In this document: piece by piece, positions 47,741 to 60,569 of the stretch
How positions within the stretch are numbered: the first letter of the stretch is position 1
How the letters are laid out: each line of letters begins with the position of its first letter
DNA from: Telmatactis stephensoni
Taxonomy: Eukaryota > Cnidaria > Anthozoa > Actiniaria > Isophelliidae
Length of the DNA stretch: 64,000 bases
Direction of reading: 5' to 3'
Assembly (NCBI GenBank): GCA_029948255.1
Contig: JALIZF010001614.1
Location: 248,001-312,000 of the forward strand
Notes under the pieces: generated by a model
Told to the model about the DNA's origin: nothing
Databases searched by the model: none
Seen by the model: the letters and a program-made list of their open reading frames with translations, nothing else
Program-made: the position numbers and the translations under genes

Positions 47741-48470
47741 AGGTGGCTTAGAGTTTGAGTCTCTCGTTGATCGACTTAATGTTTTTCGCTATTTTTTCCT
47801 CATTATTTTTTCTTTTATAGCTCATGCCTCTTTTTTTGCTAAAGAATTACGATAACTCTTATTATTAATATAAGAGAAGAAGAAGATTGCGTTCAATCGA
47901 AATGGAAGGTTAACGTTGCGGATTCGAAATTTCCGATGGATTCGCTCAACCTTTTTATCCCCTGTTTTATTAATACTGATTTCTTTGCACTTACACATCC
48001 TTTTTATCAATAATTTTTGATTTTTAACATATCAAACATATTGGCTCTATAAAAATGTGTCGTTCGCACGACCATGAAGTCTATTCCATTACCTTATTTG
48101 GAAGTCACGTAGATATGTTTTTGTTGATTTTGCAGATATTGTAGCGATGAAACACATCACATTGTCTACCAATGTTGAAATAAGCTTAGAAACCTACAAC
48201 AGCGTGCAGAATAGTTAGACACTGTGCCCTAACACTGACGTTCTTTGATATCATACCCACCATGTAGGTCGTTGAAACGGCCATATATTAAACCCCCTCC
48301 CCCGACACAATGTTGGTGGGTCAAGTGTTGGACCTAGCACTGAGAGATGGGGAAAGGTGAGCATAAAACAGGGGCGGCTAACTAAAGCCAAAATTGGGAC
48401 AGTGTCTCAACAGGTTCTGCACGCCGTTCAGCTTTTCGGTAAACAGAAACCCAATAGTAGAAATACTGGA
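47741..48470. other. 730-bp segment absent from block 2
   Basis: Block 2 jumps from GAGATGAAG to CCCGCAC at 59880, missing this stretch. Part of it (48080-48470) has a relative at 36036-36250, continuous with the retained flank, so deletion from block 2 is more likely than insertion here. Confidence 0.65.
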
Positions 48471-49150
48471 AGCCCGCACAAACGATACAATATCTTTGAT
48501 ATGAGATGTATTTTTACTTCTTCTGCCATATATAAAAATAAAAAGTTGAACGAATCCATCGGAGATTCGAGCCTGTAACCTTCCATTTTGAACGCGATCG
48601 CAAAGCCATAATGTTCAGGAGCTGAACTTGGGCTGCCTGTTGGTACTGAAGAGATTTGCTGCTTCGTCGACACAAAAAAGCTAACATTTAAACTCATGAA
48701 AGTATCGTCGATTCGTAAATTTCAAAATGAAGAGGCTTTTATATTTTACCTTGATTGATACTCGTGTGAAGCTGTTATAACGCAATGACTGCATTTTATA
48801 GTGCAGTTTAATATAATATATATATAATGTATAATGTAATATTTTGACATTTTAGAGTGACGTGTCTATCATTATTAGATTTTATTGTTTAGATATATGG
48901 CCTGAAGGTATTGAACAGGTCCAATGTAGTTGTTATAAATTTTATGATCTATATCAGTTGCATATTAATTTGCTTTGTCACATATTTATATATAAATAGT
49001 TTTTATAATTCTTTTTATAATTTTCATAGATTTTTCAATAAAAGACTTCGTTTTTTATAGTGCACTTTAACTTACTAAACGTCCCTGACTCATGAAAATA
49101 TTGCATGTTTTGCTCAGAAGCTCGAGACTTGCTCGCGTTGCCTCGATTTC

Positions 49151-50843
49151 GACGCTAGACTGATAGATAGAAAACCTAAACCTAGACTCGCGCACTCCAC
49201 TTATATTTCCCGTAGATGATCGAACGCGTAAAATTATCGAGATGCACTCGGGTGCCTGGATTTTACTGAACAAATAAAGACTGACTTACCAATGTAACCG
49301 TTTACCTCCAACTTGCGATGTTATTATTACTTTGAGTCGCTGCTCATCTATTTGCTCTGGTGGATTCCTTAACGTAAAACCACTTATTATTCTGAATCGA
49401 TCAGTCGGCGTGGTCGTTGTTTACTACTTTCGTCATTGTTTATCCACAGATCAATAGACCTCTTTACGCTGTCGTGCGCAATTTTGAATTGGGACAAACA
49501 CGCAATAATTTTTAGAAATTCCTAGCACTTTCACTTATTACATGCAATTCCCCTCTGTTTGGATGGATTTTCAAAGTTTGGCATATTTTTAAAAGGTAAC
49601 GTCGATCTTCTTTAGGACTTCTACAATAAAAATTGGGAGGCTATTTTGTCGGGAAGAAAAAGCATTTTTGAACCATTCGTGAAAAATAGGCTTTTGCAAA
49701 AATATAGTTAAATCTCTTACATTACTCTTATTTTCAGTCCCACAACTGATGTGCATATACCTTTTGTTTCTTGAAGTTTAGATTTTCAAAATCCATCAAT
49801 CCAAAATCCACAGCGTGAAGAGGTCAATCAGCAACAACAACCTGAACATTTTTACCCACAAACCTCTTCACCAACAACAAGCGACTTGTTAGTATATTGC
49901 GATATGACTAGTTGTTTGTTTGTTGGTTTCGACAACAGAACTGAAAACCTTTTCATTTTCATACCTTTTTGAATTTTGGTATCTTTTTGTTACTTTAATG
50001 AAAACCGGCAAAGCTGTGCTGTATATATTATTTCAATTAATTAAATTTTAGCCCCAGTCAGTACAATCGTTTATTCTGTATATAGTTACTAAAACATGAA
50101 TATTAAACATTCCTTTCCTAGAGTTCTCAGGAACAACCAAATCTCCAACCTGGATAAAGACCTATTTGCTAATCTTACTAATCTTCAGATTCTGTAAGTA
50201 TAAAATATTGCTTTTAACAACTTAAAAGTTGTTAAGGTTAGAACGTGATTATATTAGAGTCAAAAGTTTGTGCATGACACGTCTAGAGTTGCTCAAACGT
50301 TGAATGAATCGAAAAGAAGCAAACTTTGAAAATGTTGGACGTATATATACTAACACTTAAAAGACCTTTAACAATCATTTTTTATTATAGATATCTGTAT
50401 TGAAACCGCATTTCTATATTTTGAGCGATGCAGGATAAATTCCACGATGCAATTGTTCCGTGCAGTTTGTATCGTAACTCCACGACTTGAAAACTAATGC
50501 CATCTCGTTTCCAGAACTCTATTCCCTCTCAGTTACGCATGCGCGACGAAAAAATAAGGCTCTGGAAAAATCCAATACCGGAAGCCAAAATTAGGCTATT
50601 TCACCACCTGCGCAGTATGAACGTTTTGTTCAAAATCTTCAACCTTACCTGATTGGTCGCTATGCAAAGCAAAATGAAGTTAAAAATAGAACCTCTGTGG
50701 GACCTTTTCTTCAAAGATTGTGTAGGTCACAGGAATGGAATAAAAACTCAAGTTTTTATTTTTATCGGTTTACTGCTGGAAGAATTTACACATGGCCTTG
50801 GAGGATTCGAAGTAATTTTGATTCGAATTCAACGATCGACTAC
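49151..50843. repeat. LRR unit U1
   Basis: It runs from CGACGCTAGACTGATAG to the next occurrence at 50844. It carries the ACCTCTTTACGCTGT inverted repeat (about 49457-49833), LRR exon 1, an intron hairpin (50214-50235) and a truncated TIR element. It has the short allele at 49667 (no GTTTTCGAAATAAAAC insert). Confidence 0.8.
50122..50193 (+). CDS. LRR exon 1 (single 24-aa repeat)
   Basis: This 72-nt exon has acceptor tcctttcctag and donor CT|GTAAGTA, phase 2 at both ends. It reads VLRNNQISNLDKDLFANL then TNLQI plus a split Leu, one canonical LRR (LxxLxLxxNxI). Joining to exon 2 gives TTNL-VLRNNQIS. It can be skipped or included without shifting the frame. Confidence 0.85.
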
Positions 50844-52569
50844 GACGCTAGACTGATAGATAGAAAACCTAAACCTAGACTCGCGCACTCCACTTATATT
50901 TCCCGTAGATGATCGAACGCGTAAAATTATCGAGGTGCACTCGGGTGCCTGGATTTAACTGAACAAATAAAGACTGACTTACCAATGTAACCGTTTACCT
51001 CCAACTTGCGTTGTTATTATTACTTTGAGTAGTAGCTCATCTATTTGCTCTGGTGGATTCCTTAACGTAAAACCACTTATTATTCTGAATCGATCAGTCG
51101 GCGTGGTCGTTGTTTATTACTTTCGTCATTGTTTATCCACAGACCAATAGACCTCTTTACGCTGTCGTGCGCAATTTTGAATTGGGACAAACACGCAATA
51201 ATTTTTAGAAATTCCTAGCACTTTCACTTATTACATGCAATTCCCCTCTGTTTGGATGGATTTTCAAAGTTTGGCATATTTTTAAAAGGTAACGTCGATC
51301 TTCTTTAGGACTTCTACAATAAAAATTAGGAGGCTATTTTGTCGGGAAGAAAAAGCATTTTTGTTTTCGAAATAAAACATTCAGTGCACGAATTTTCGAA
51401 ATGATAAGAACCATTCGTGAAAAACAGACTTTTGCAAAAATATAGTTAAATCTCTTACATTACTCTTATTTTCAGTCCCACAACTGATGTGCATATACCT
51501 TTTGTTTCTTGAAGTTTAGATTTTCAAAATCCATCAATCCAAAATCCACAGCGTGAAGAGGTCAATCAGCAACAACAACCTGAACATTTTTACCCACAAA
51601 CCTCTTCACCAACAACAAGCGACTTGTTAGTATATTGCGATATGACTAGTTGTTTGTTTGTTGGTTTCGACAACAGAACTGAAAACCTTTTCATTTTCAT
51701 ACCTTTTTGAATTTTGGTATCTTTTTGTTACTTTAATGAAAACCGGCAAAGCTGTGCTGTATATATTATTTCAATTAATTAAATTTTAGCCCCAGTCAGT
51801 ACAATCGTTTATTCTGTATATAGTTACTAAAACATGAATATTAAACATTCCTTTCCTAGAGATCTCAGTGACAACCAAATCTCCAACCTGGATAAAGACC
51901 TATTTGCTAATCTTACTAATCTTCAGGTTCTGTAAGTATAAAATATTGCTTTTAACAACTTAAAAGTTGTTAAGGTTAGAACGTGATTATATTAGAGTCA
52001 AAAGTTTGTGCATGACACGTCTAGAGTTGCTCAAACGTTGAATGAATCGAAAAGAAGCAAACTTTGAAAATGTTGGACGTATATATACTAACACTTAAAA
52101 GACCTTTAACAATCATTTTTTACTATAGATATCTGTATTGAAACCGCATTTCTATATTTTGAGCGATGCAGGATAAATTCCACGCTGCAATTGTTCCGTG
52201 CAGTTTAATTTGTATCGTAACTCCACGACTTGAAAACTAATGCCATCTCGTTTCCAGAACTCTATTCCCTCTCAGTTACGCATGCGCGACGAAAAAATAA
52301 GGCTCTGGAAAAATCCAATACCGGAAGCCAAAATTAGGCTATTTCACCACCTGCGCAGTATGAACGTTTTGTTCAAAATCTTCAACCTTACCTGATTGGT
52401 CGCTATGCAAAGCAAAATGAAGTTAAAAATAGAACCTCTGTGGGACCTTTTCTTCAAAGATTGTGTATAAAAACTCAAGTTTTTATTTTTATCGGTTTAC
52501 TGCTGGAAGAATTTACTCATGGCCTTGGAGGATTCGAAGTAATTTTGATTCGAATTCAACGATCGACTA
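50844..52569. repeat. LRR unit U2
   Basis: Its layout matches U1, with the long allele (46-bp insert beginning GTTTTCGAAATAAAAC at about 51364) and a 16-bp loss near 52467. Its right boundary has the same junction as U1/U2. Confidence 0.8.
51860..51931 (+). CDS. LRR exon 2
   Basis: It has the same exon structure and phase as the exon at 50122. It reads DLSDNQISNLDKDLFANL then TNLQV. Compared with exon 1, all four base differences change the amino acid, at exposed beta-strand positions (V to D, R to S, N to D, I to V). Confidence 0.85.
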
Positions 52570-54110
52570 CGACGCTAGACTGATAGATAGAAAACCTAAA
52601 CCTAGACTCGCGCACTCCACTTATATTTCCCGTAGATGATCGAACGCGTAAAATTATCGAGATGCACTCGGGTGCCTGGATTTTACTGAACAAATAAAGA
52701 CTGACTTACCAATGTAACCGTTTACCTCCAACTTGCGATGTTATTATTACTTTGAGTCGCTGCTCATCTATTTGCTCTGGTGGATTCCTTAACGTAAAAC
52801 CACTTATTATTCTGAATCGATCAGTCGGCGTGGTCGTTGTTTACTACTTTCGTCATTGTTTATCCACAGATCAATAGACCTCTTTACGCTGTCGTGCGCA
52901 ATTTTGAATTGGGACAAACACGCAATAATTTTTAGAAATTCCTAGCACTTTCACTTATTACATGCAATTCCCCTCTGTTTGGATGGATTTTCAAAGTTTG
53001 GCATATTTTTAAAAGGTAACGTCGATCTTCTTTAGGACTTCTACAATAAAAATTGGGAGGCTATTTTGTCGGGAAGAAAAAGCATTTTTGAACCATTCGT
53101 GAAAAATAGGCTTTTGCAAAAATATAGTTAAATCTCTTACATTACTCTTATTTTCAGTCCCACAACTGATGTGCATATACCTTTTGTTTCTTGAAGTTTA
53201 GATTTTCAAAATCCATCAATCCAAAATCCACAGCGTGAAGAGGTCAATCAGCAACAACAACCTGAACATTTTTACCCACAAACCTCTTCACCAACAACAA
53301 GCGACTTGTTAGTATATTGCGATATGACTAGTTGTTTGTTTGTTGGTTTCGACAACAGAACTGAAAACCTTTTCATTTTCATACCTTTTTGAATTTTGGT
53401 ATCTTTTTGTTACTTTAATGAAAACCGGCAAAGCTGTGCTGTATATATTATTTCAATTAATTAAATTTTAGCCCCAGTCAGTACAATCGTTTATTCTGTA
53501 TATAGTTACTAAAACATGAATATTAAACATTCCTTTCCTAGAGTTCTCAGGACCAACCAAATCTCCAACCTGGATAAAGACCTATTTGCTAATCTTACTA
53601 ATCTTCAGGTTCTGTAAGTATAAAATATTGCTTTTAACAACTTAAAAGTTGTTAAGGTTAGAACGTGATTATATTAGAGTCAAAAGTTTGTGCATGACAC
53701 GTCTAGAGTTGCTCAAACGTTGAATGAATCGAAAAGAAGCAAACTTTGAAAATGTTGGACGTATATATACTAACACTTAAAAGACCTTTAACAATCATTT
53801 TTTATTATAGATATCTGTATTGAAACCGCATTTCTAAATAAGGCTCTGGAAAAATCCAATACCGGAAGCCAAAATTAGGCTATTTCACCACCTGCGCAGT
53901 ATGAACGTTTTGTTCAAAATCTTCAACCTTACCTGATTGGTAGTTAAAAATAGAACCTCTGTGGGACCTTTTCTTCAAAGATTGTGTAGGTCACAGGAAT
54001 GGAATAAAAACTCAAGTTTTTATTCAAGTTTTTATTTTTATCGGTTTACTGCTGGAAGAAATTACCCATGGCCTTGGAGGATTCGAAGTAATTTTGATTC
54101 GAATTCAGCG
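52570..54110. repeat. LRR unit U3
   Basis: It has the short allele as in U1. It lacks about 130 bp at 53836, removing the left end of the TIR element, but keeps the element's right half into the following tail. Confidence 0.8.
53542..53613 (+). CDS. LRR exon 3
   Basis: It reads VLRTNQISNLDKDLFANL then TNLQV. It differs from exon 1 at two bases (N to T, I to V), both amino-acid changing. Splice sites and flanks are identical to the earlier units. Confidence 0.85.
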
Positions 54111-57100
54111 ATCGAGAGTTTGAAAAAAATATTCGTTTCGGGTCAGTGATATCCAAATTAAACCCTAAAATAAAAGCAGTTCACGAGAAGAATCATGCGT
54201 TTGCAAGCTTCAAGAAACAGCTCTTGCACATTAATATTCCATTGGTCAATATTTTGATGGCTAGATGTTCTAGGTCTTTTCTAGTACATAGTGTTTTCGT
54301 TAAGAATCGACAGCTTCACGTGAACTTCCGGTCTCTCGCTTTGTTTTCTGTAAGCCACCAATCACCAAACAGGAAATTTGGATTTTCCGCGCATGCGTAA
54401 GAGGGAATAAGGTTCTGGGAACGAGATTGGGAACGAGACTGACACTAATGAAAAATTAAACGTCTGTGCATGCGTGCATTATACGATGTTTTCCTACGAA
54501 ATGTGTGAGTTTTAGCTTGAAATAAAATGTTCCTGTTCTCGGTGTGTAGTACATAAAATGTCTCTTGTATACTTTTGTGTGACAAAGAAATTGCATTAAT
54601 GAAGACATTATGTGAATACTGGCCCTACGTTTCAAGACTTGACCTTGAATTTTGACATTTGGTGAAAACTATTGTTGAAGGCAAGCGTAAAAGCGAAATT
54701 AGCAGTAGTTTACAATAGCGCGAAGACGAGACTACCAGCATGCGCAGACGTTTTTTACTAGTGTCCACGGCGAGATCAGTTGTAGCAATAATTGCACGTG
54801 CGGCCTTGCAGGTACTATAGTGCTCGGAAATGTGTATGTAACAAACATCTTTGTTGTCAACTGAAACCGGGAACTTGCACACACAATCTCAACAAAATAA
54901 GTTTTGAGGAGTGACAAGAACTGTTTTTTAAAAGTTAAAAGGAAAAAGGTATAAAAGTTGGTCAAAAAGTAAGCAAGATTTTCATTTTCAGAATCTGTAA
55001 GCGCGAGTTCTTTGTGAAATGGGATGTTGCACATTGTTTCTCACACAATGTTTTGCATAGTCGATTCTAATAAGTCAACTACGAACCTGGAGCCCGTTTT
55101 CTCGAAAGATCCAATATACCTTTACGGAACCGTTAACTTGGCGCAAGAGATACGTTTTCGAGTGTTTCTCGAAGCGAACGTTAATATTTAATTCTAATTT
55201 CTATGATTTTACAGGCAAGTGTGCGGGTGATTGAGCACTCCAGGAATATTTCCCGTAAATTATCGAACGCGTAAAATCATTGACATTTTGACATTGACAT
55301 TTTTTGATTTGTCATTTACACATAAATTTACACATTGAATGAAATATAGTTGTGTTTTCTACAAAATAAAAATATAATTAAGTATTTGGCAAAGACAGAG
55401 TATGGCAAAAAATCACATTAAAAAAACACATTCACACAAGAAAACACACACAAAAATAGAAATGGCGAGGTGATCTAAAAGAAACCCCTAGGCTTATGGA
55501 ATTTAGATCCCCTCAGTCTTTAATCTAGTCTTTAAAGACAGGGGTGGGTGCCTTGGTTTTACTGAACAGATAAAGACTAACTAACGAACGTAACCGTTTA
55601 CCACCAACTTGCGTTGTTGTTATTACTTTGAGCCGGTAGCAGCTCATCTATTTGATCTAGTGGATTCCTTAACTGGCGGACCGGAAAACCACTTCTTATT
55701 CTGAATCAGTCTGCGTGGTCGTTGATTATTGCTCTCGTCATTGTTTAGATTTTGAGCTATACAGGATAAGTTCCACGCTGCAGTGGTTCGTGCAGTTTGT
55801 GTCGTAACGACACGGTAAAAACACTAATGAAAACGGTCTGCGCATACGAGCATATTACGATGCCGTTTTCTTACGAAATGTGTGAGTTTTAGCTTGAGAT
55901 GAAATGCTCGTCTTCTTAGTGTATACATAAATCGTACACTTTCGTGTGTCAAAGAAATTGCATTAATGAAGGCATTCGGTGAATACTGACCGGCTTACGT
56001 TTCAAGAGTACTAAAGAGTTGACCTTGAGTTTTGACGTTTGGTGAAAACTATTGTTGAAGGCAAGCGTAAAAGCGAATTTAGCAGAAGTTACCAAAAGCA
56101 CGAAGACGTGACTTGAAGCATGAGCATCGACGATTTTCACTAGTGTCAATGGCGAGAACAGTTGTAGAAATAATTGCACCGTGAGCCCTTGCGAGTAGTA
56201 CAGTACTTGGAAATTTGTATGTAACAAACGTCTTTGTTGTAAACTTAAGTCGGGAATTTACACACACAATCTCAACAAAATAAGTTTTGGGGAGTGACAA
56301 GAATTTTTTGAAGTTAGCCAAAAAGCAGGCAAGACTTTTGATTGCCGAATTTGTAAGTGCGAGCTCCTTGTGAAATGGTTGGCTGCACATTGATTTTACA
56401 GAATTATTTGCATACTCGATTCTAATATCTCCAATACGAACCTGGAGCCCGTTTTCTCAAAAGATCCTATAACCTTTGCGGACCCGTTAAATCGACGCAA
56501 GAGTTAGGTTTTCGAGTGTTTCTCGAAACGCACGATTATTTCAATTTCTATGATTGTACAAGAAAGTTTACAGGTGATCGCGCACTCCAGGAATATTTCC
56601 CGTAAATTATTGAACGCGTAAAATTATCGGGTCTTTAAAGACACGCGCGGCTGCCTGGACTTTACTGAACAAATAAAGACTGACTTACCAATGTAACCGT
56701 TTACCTCCAACTTGCGATGTTGTTATTACTTTGAGTAGCAGCTCATCTATTTGCTCTGGTGGATTCCTCAACGTAAAATCACTTTTTGTTCTGAATCAGT
56801 CGGCGTGGTGGTTGTTTATTACTTTCGTCATTGTTTATCCACAGATCAATAGACCTCTTTACGCTGTCGTCCGCCATTTTAAATTCCGACAAACACGCCA
56901 AAAGTATTAGAAACTCTCATGACTTTGAAAGGCCTACTATAATTCCGCTCTGTTTTGATGGATTTTCAAAAATTCTCAGTTTTTGAAAAGATAAACTCGA
57001 TCTTCTTTTATAGGACATTTACTACGATGAAAATTGAAAAACTTTCGGCCTGCAAATTTTCGAAATGATAAGAACCATTCGTGAAAAAGAGGCTGTCTTT

Positions 57101-57237
57101 AAAATATAGCAAAAATACTTAGATTGCTGTTATTTTCAGTGCAACAATAAATAATGGTGCATACCTAAAGTTGATTAAAGTTGAAATTTTGAAAATCGAA
57201 TAAAACAGAGCGGAGTTACAGGGCATATTGTAAAACT

Positions 57238-57316
57238 GGACTGGACTGGACTGGACTGGACTGGACTGGACTGGACTGGACTGGACTGGACTGGACTGGA
57301 CTGGACTGGACTGGAC
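57238..57316. repeat. (ACTGG)n microsatellite
   Basis: A pure pentanucleotide array of about 79 bp lies near the end of block 1. Confidence 0.95.
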
Positions 57317-57525
57317 TCAAAATCTGTAAAACATGGACTGGACTATAAAAATCTGTAAAACCTGGACTGGACTCAAAAAATCTGTAAAACATGGACTGGA
57401 CTGAGAGAAAAATCTGTAAAACATGGACTGGACTGAGAAAAATCTGTAAAACATGGACTGGACTGAAAAAAAAATCTGTAAAACATGGACTGGACTGAGA
57501 AAAATCTGTAAAACATGGACTTGAG
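57317..57525. repeat. ~30-bp tandem repeat grown from the ACTGG array
   Basis: About six units of AAATCTGTAAAACATGGACT with GGACTGAGA-type spacers of variable A length occur directly after the array. The repeats are degenerate and contiguous, not spacer-separated. Confidence 0.85.
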
Positions 57526-58255
57526 CGAATAGTAATACGATGTTGTTATGACTTTGAGTAGCAGCTCATCTATTTGCTCTGGTAGCACTGTTGAAAGGCC
57601 ACATCCTCGCCCAATCTCGCAGCGAGATTGGGAAAGATTAAGCGAGAATTGGGCTTTCAACAGGCCTTCTTGTGAATCCACTTCCTATTCTGAATCAGTC
57701 GTTGAAAATTACCTTCGTCATTGTTCATCCACAGATCATTAGACCTCCTAACACTGTCGTCCGCCATTTTGAATTGGGACAAACACGCAAGAATCATTTT
57801 GACTTGCCACAATTCCGCTGTGTTTTGATGGATTTTGAAAATTTGGCATTTCTTGAAAAGATAACGTCGATCTTCTTTTGGACTCGTACTATGATGAAAA
57901 TTGGGAGGCTATTTTTTGAGGAAAAATGCGGTATTTTTGATGAAAGGCGGCTCTTTACTTCCTGATGATGACTGAAATTGTGCGTCTCGACAAAATTTAA
58001 TAAAGTCTCAAAGTCTGTGCATTTTAGAATCAGCGTCTCGAATTTTGATTTGTCGCCACTCGAATCTTAAATCATTTGTATTGTGTATTTACCTCTTGGA
58101 AGATCGGAATTTTCCTGATAAAAGTAATAGTAATTACAGTCGAGGTAGGATTTTTCTGTAGGTAACTGTGATTTTTGAGTTACAGATAGACTTCGAGCTA
58201 TGTCCTTTTTTAGTTGAGTTACACGCTCGAACACCCATTTTTCTGAGACAGCGCC

Positions 58256-58283
58256 AAGAGAGCATAAATATTTACGCTCTCTT
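58256..58283. mobile_element. 28-bp palindromic insertion with 9-bp target duplication
   Basis: AAGAGAGCATAAATA pairs with its inverse to form a 28-bp near-perfect palindrome. GACAGCGCC occurs on both sides (58247-58255, 58284-58292), while block 1 has one GACAGCGCC (46142-46150) and no insert. This is a precisely dated miniature insertion. Confidence 0.75.
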
Positions 58284-60569
58284 GACAGCGCCCACTTTGA
58301 CATCAATCCCTTATCTCGATCCTATTAGTCGAGAAATATGTTTTCGAGTTCACTTTTGAAAATAAACCCGAAAAAACGAAATAACGGTGAAAAAGAAAAC
58401 AAAATCTCGAGAAAATAACACATTAAAAACTACAAAGTAATAGCTTATGATTAACAGATAGTGTAATAATACAAAATCCGATAAAATCGCGCTCCACAAT
58501 TAATGTCATAGAAATAAGCCTTTACCTTTATGACTTTCCATACCTTTATCCATACCAGAATCCTCTTAATTCAATAATCTTTCATATTCAAATTTAAAAA
58601 TCCCTGAAGAATACAAACAGTATATTCTTAAAGCAGCAAATGCTAACATCTGTGCATTTCTCCAACTTCTATTGTCTTGGCCGGACTAATGGATAAGTTT
58701 GAAAGGATAATTTCTAGCTCTTCATACTTCTGCACTCGAATGTGATGTTCCGAAAAACTTTGGAGAGAATATATATACGACTCTATTTATGAGAGAGGTA
58801 GCCCTAAGCCAGGTTAAAACCGTAATTGAGGCCACTTCCGTCCAGCGGCTCGCTCATACTCGTCATGTTATCACTTGCTGTTTAAAGGCTTATTGTCGTG
58901 GTGTACTTCACAAATTCAAGGTGGTTTTGAGTTGCCTGTTCTCTTATTGACACACTCTTGACGTCATAAAATGTTCAAAACTCAAATGGAATCACGAGCG
59001 CAGCGAGTGGTGTGGTCATAGCTTCAAAATAGAAGGAGATTGCAATTCACATATTGCCTAGTAGTTTTACATCCAAACTTTCCAAGTATATTTCTGAAAA
59101 TCTCATAAGCTTTATAAGATTTTCACGGACAGTCATCTATATGAACCTTGACGTTTTTGAGCAAAAAAATCGTACGTTGAAATCTTTTTGGTTACCAGCG
59201 TCGTCTCAAAAACATTTCGAAAGACAAAGAACTCAACAAATCATTTTCAAGACTGGTTGACGTTGTTGATGGATCTGTAGCTTCAAAAACATTCCCCTTA
59301 AAACTGAGTCATTGAAATTATGTATGTCTTCGGTAGGACTGCTTAGCAATCTCTCCAAAGTCGGAAAACAAGAATCGTCTCAAAATTGAGGGACTTTTAT
59401 GATTTGTAAGACAGACAACAACCAAAGAAAAACATTTCAAGGTTAAATGCGGGATGAAAGAAAATGTGAAGTCAAAAAGTCTCTTGTGCATATTAGATGA
59501 GGTATTTTTATTTAGAATTGATGACTGTTGAAAAATATACATTTTTGTGGTAAAAACTGTGGCCAATAATTAAGTTGAGTACAAATTAACTTCGAAAAAT
59601 TGATTCTAACACGTGTAATCGGATAGAAAGCCAATTTTAAAATGAACCTTTTTCTTTTTAAAAAAGGCATATCGAGTTTGTTTAGTGGCTGACTAGTGTT
59701 TTATGAAGCAATTATTTTATTAATAGCGACATTTTGCTGCAGAGAGGAACAGTTTTTGCATTTGTTTATAGGTTCGCGCCAGTGTGTTTGTGGGGTTACA
59801 ACCTCAAATTGACAATATATATATACACACACAAAATCTAGCCAAAACATCAAGCAATGGCTGAATGGTTTTCTGAGATGAAGCCCGCACTAACGATACA
59901 ATATAATATCTTTGATATGAGATGTATTTTTACTTCTTCTACCATATATAAAAATAAAAAGTTGAATGAATCCATCGGAGATTCGAGCCAGTAACCTTCC
60001 ATTTTGAACGCGATCGCAAAGCCATAATGTTCAGGAGCTGAACTTGGGCTGCCTGTTGGTACTGAAGCGAGATTTGCTGCTTCGTCGACACAAAAAAGCT
60101 AACATTTAAACTCATGAAAGTATCGTCGATTCGTAAATTTCAAAATGAAGAGGCTTTTATATTTTACCTTGATTGATACTCGTGTGAAGCTGTTATAACG
60201 CAATGACTGCATTTTATAGTGCAGTTTAATATAATATATATATAATGTATAATGTAATATTTTGACATTTTAGAGTGACGTGTCTATCATTATTAGATTT
60301 TATTGTTTAGATATATGGCCTGAAGGTATTGAACAGGTCCAATGTAGTTGTTATAAATTTTATGATCTATATCAGTTGCATATTAATTTGCTTTGTCACA
60401 TATTTATATATAAATAGTTTTTATAATTCTTTTTATAATTTTCATAGATTTTTCAATAAAAGACTTCGTTTTTTATAGTGCACTTTAACTTACTAAACGT
60501 CCCTGACTCATGAAAATATTGCATGTTTTGCTCAGAAGCTCGAGACTTGCTCGCGTTGCCTCGATTTCG

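Larger units (their letters stand above)
44698..50121. other. LRR gene intron 2 (5.4 kb)
   Basis: It begins with unique sequence, a (GGGA)n array and a 62-bp tandem repeat, then enters the 12-kb duplicated block at about 45862. Frames at 45962-46210, 46558-46809 and others are not kept in the second block and are judged non-coding. Confidence 0.5.
45862..57961. repeat. 12-kb tandem block, copy 1
   Basis: Homology with 57962 onward starts at GAAATTGTGCGTCTCGAC-like text. The block contains three ~1.7-kb LRR units (from 49151, 50844, 52570) followed by a 3.8-kb tail (54110-57961). The tail itself includes an older internal duplication (about 54430-55290 against 55790-56640) and extra decayed copies of the unit start (near 55560, 56650, 57540). 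Confidence 0.8.

Noticed and set aside
57317..57681. Regular ~30-bp repeats suggestive of a CRISPR array or coding repeat
   Set aside because: Units are contiguous and degenerate, with no unique spacers, and grow out of the ACTGG array in a eukaryotic intron.
45962..58306. Minus-strand frames at 45962-46210 and 58067-58306 with a shared peptide
   Set aside because: Similarity follows from the block duplication. The 37-bp insertion in block 2 shifts the frame with no compensating change.
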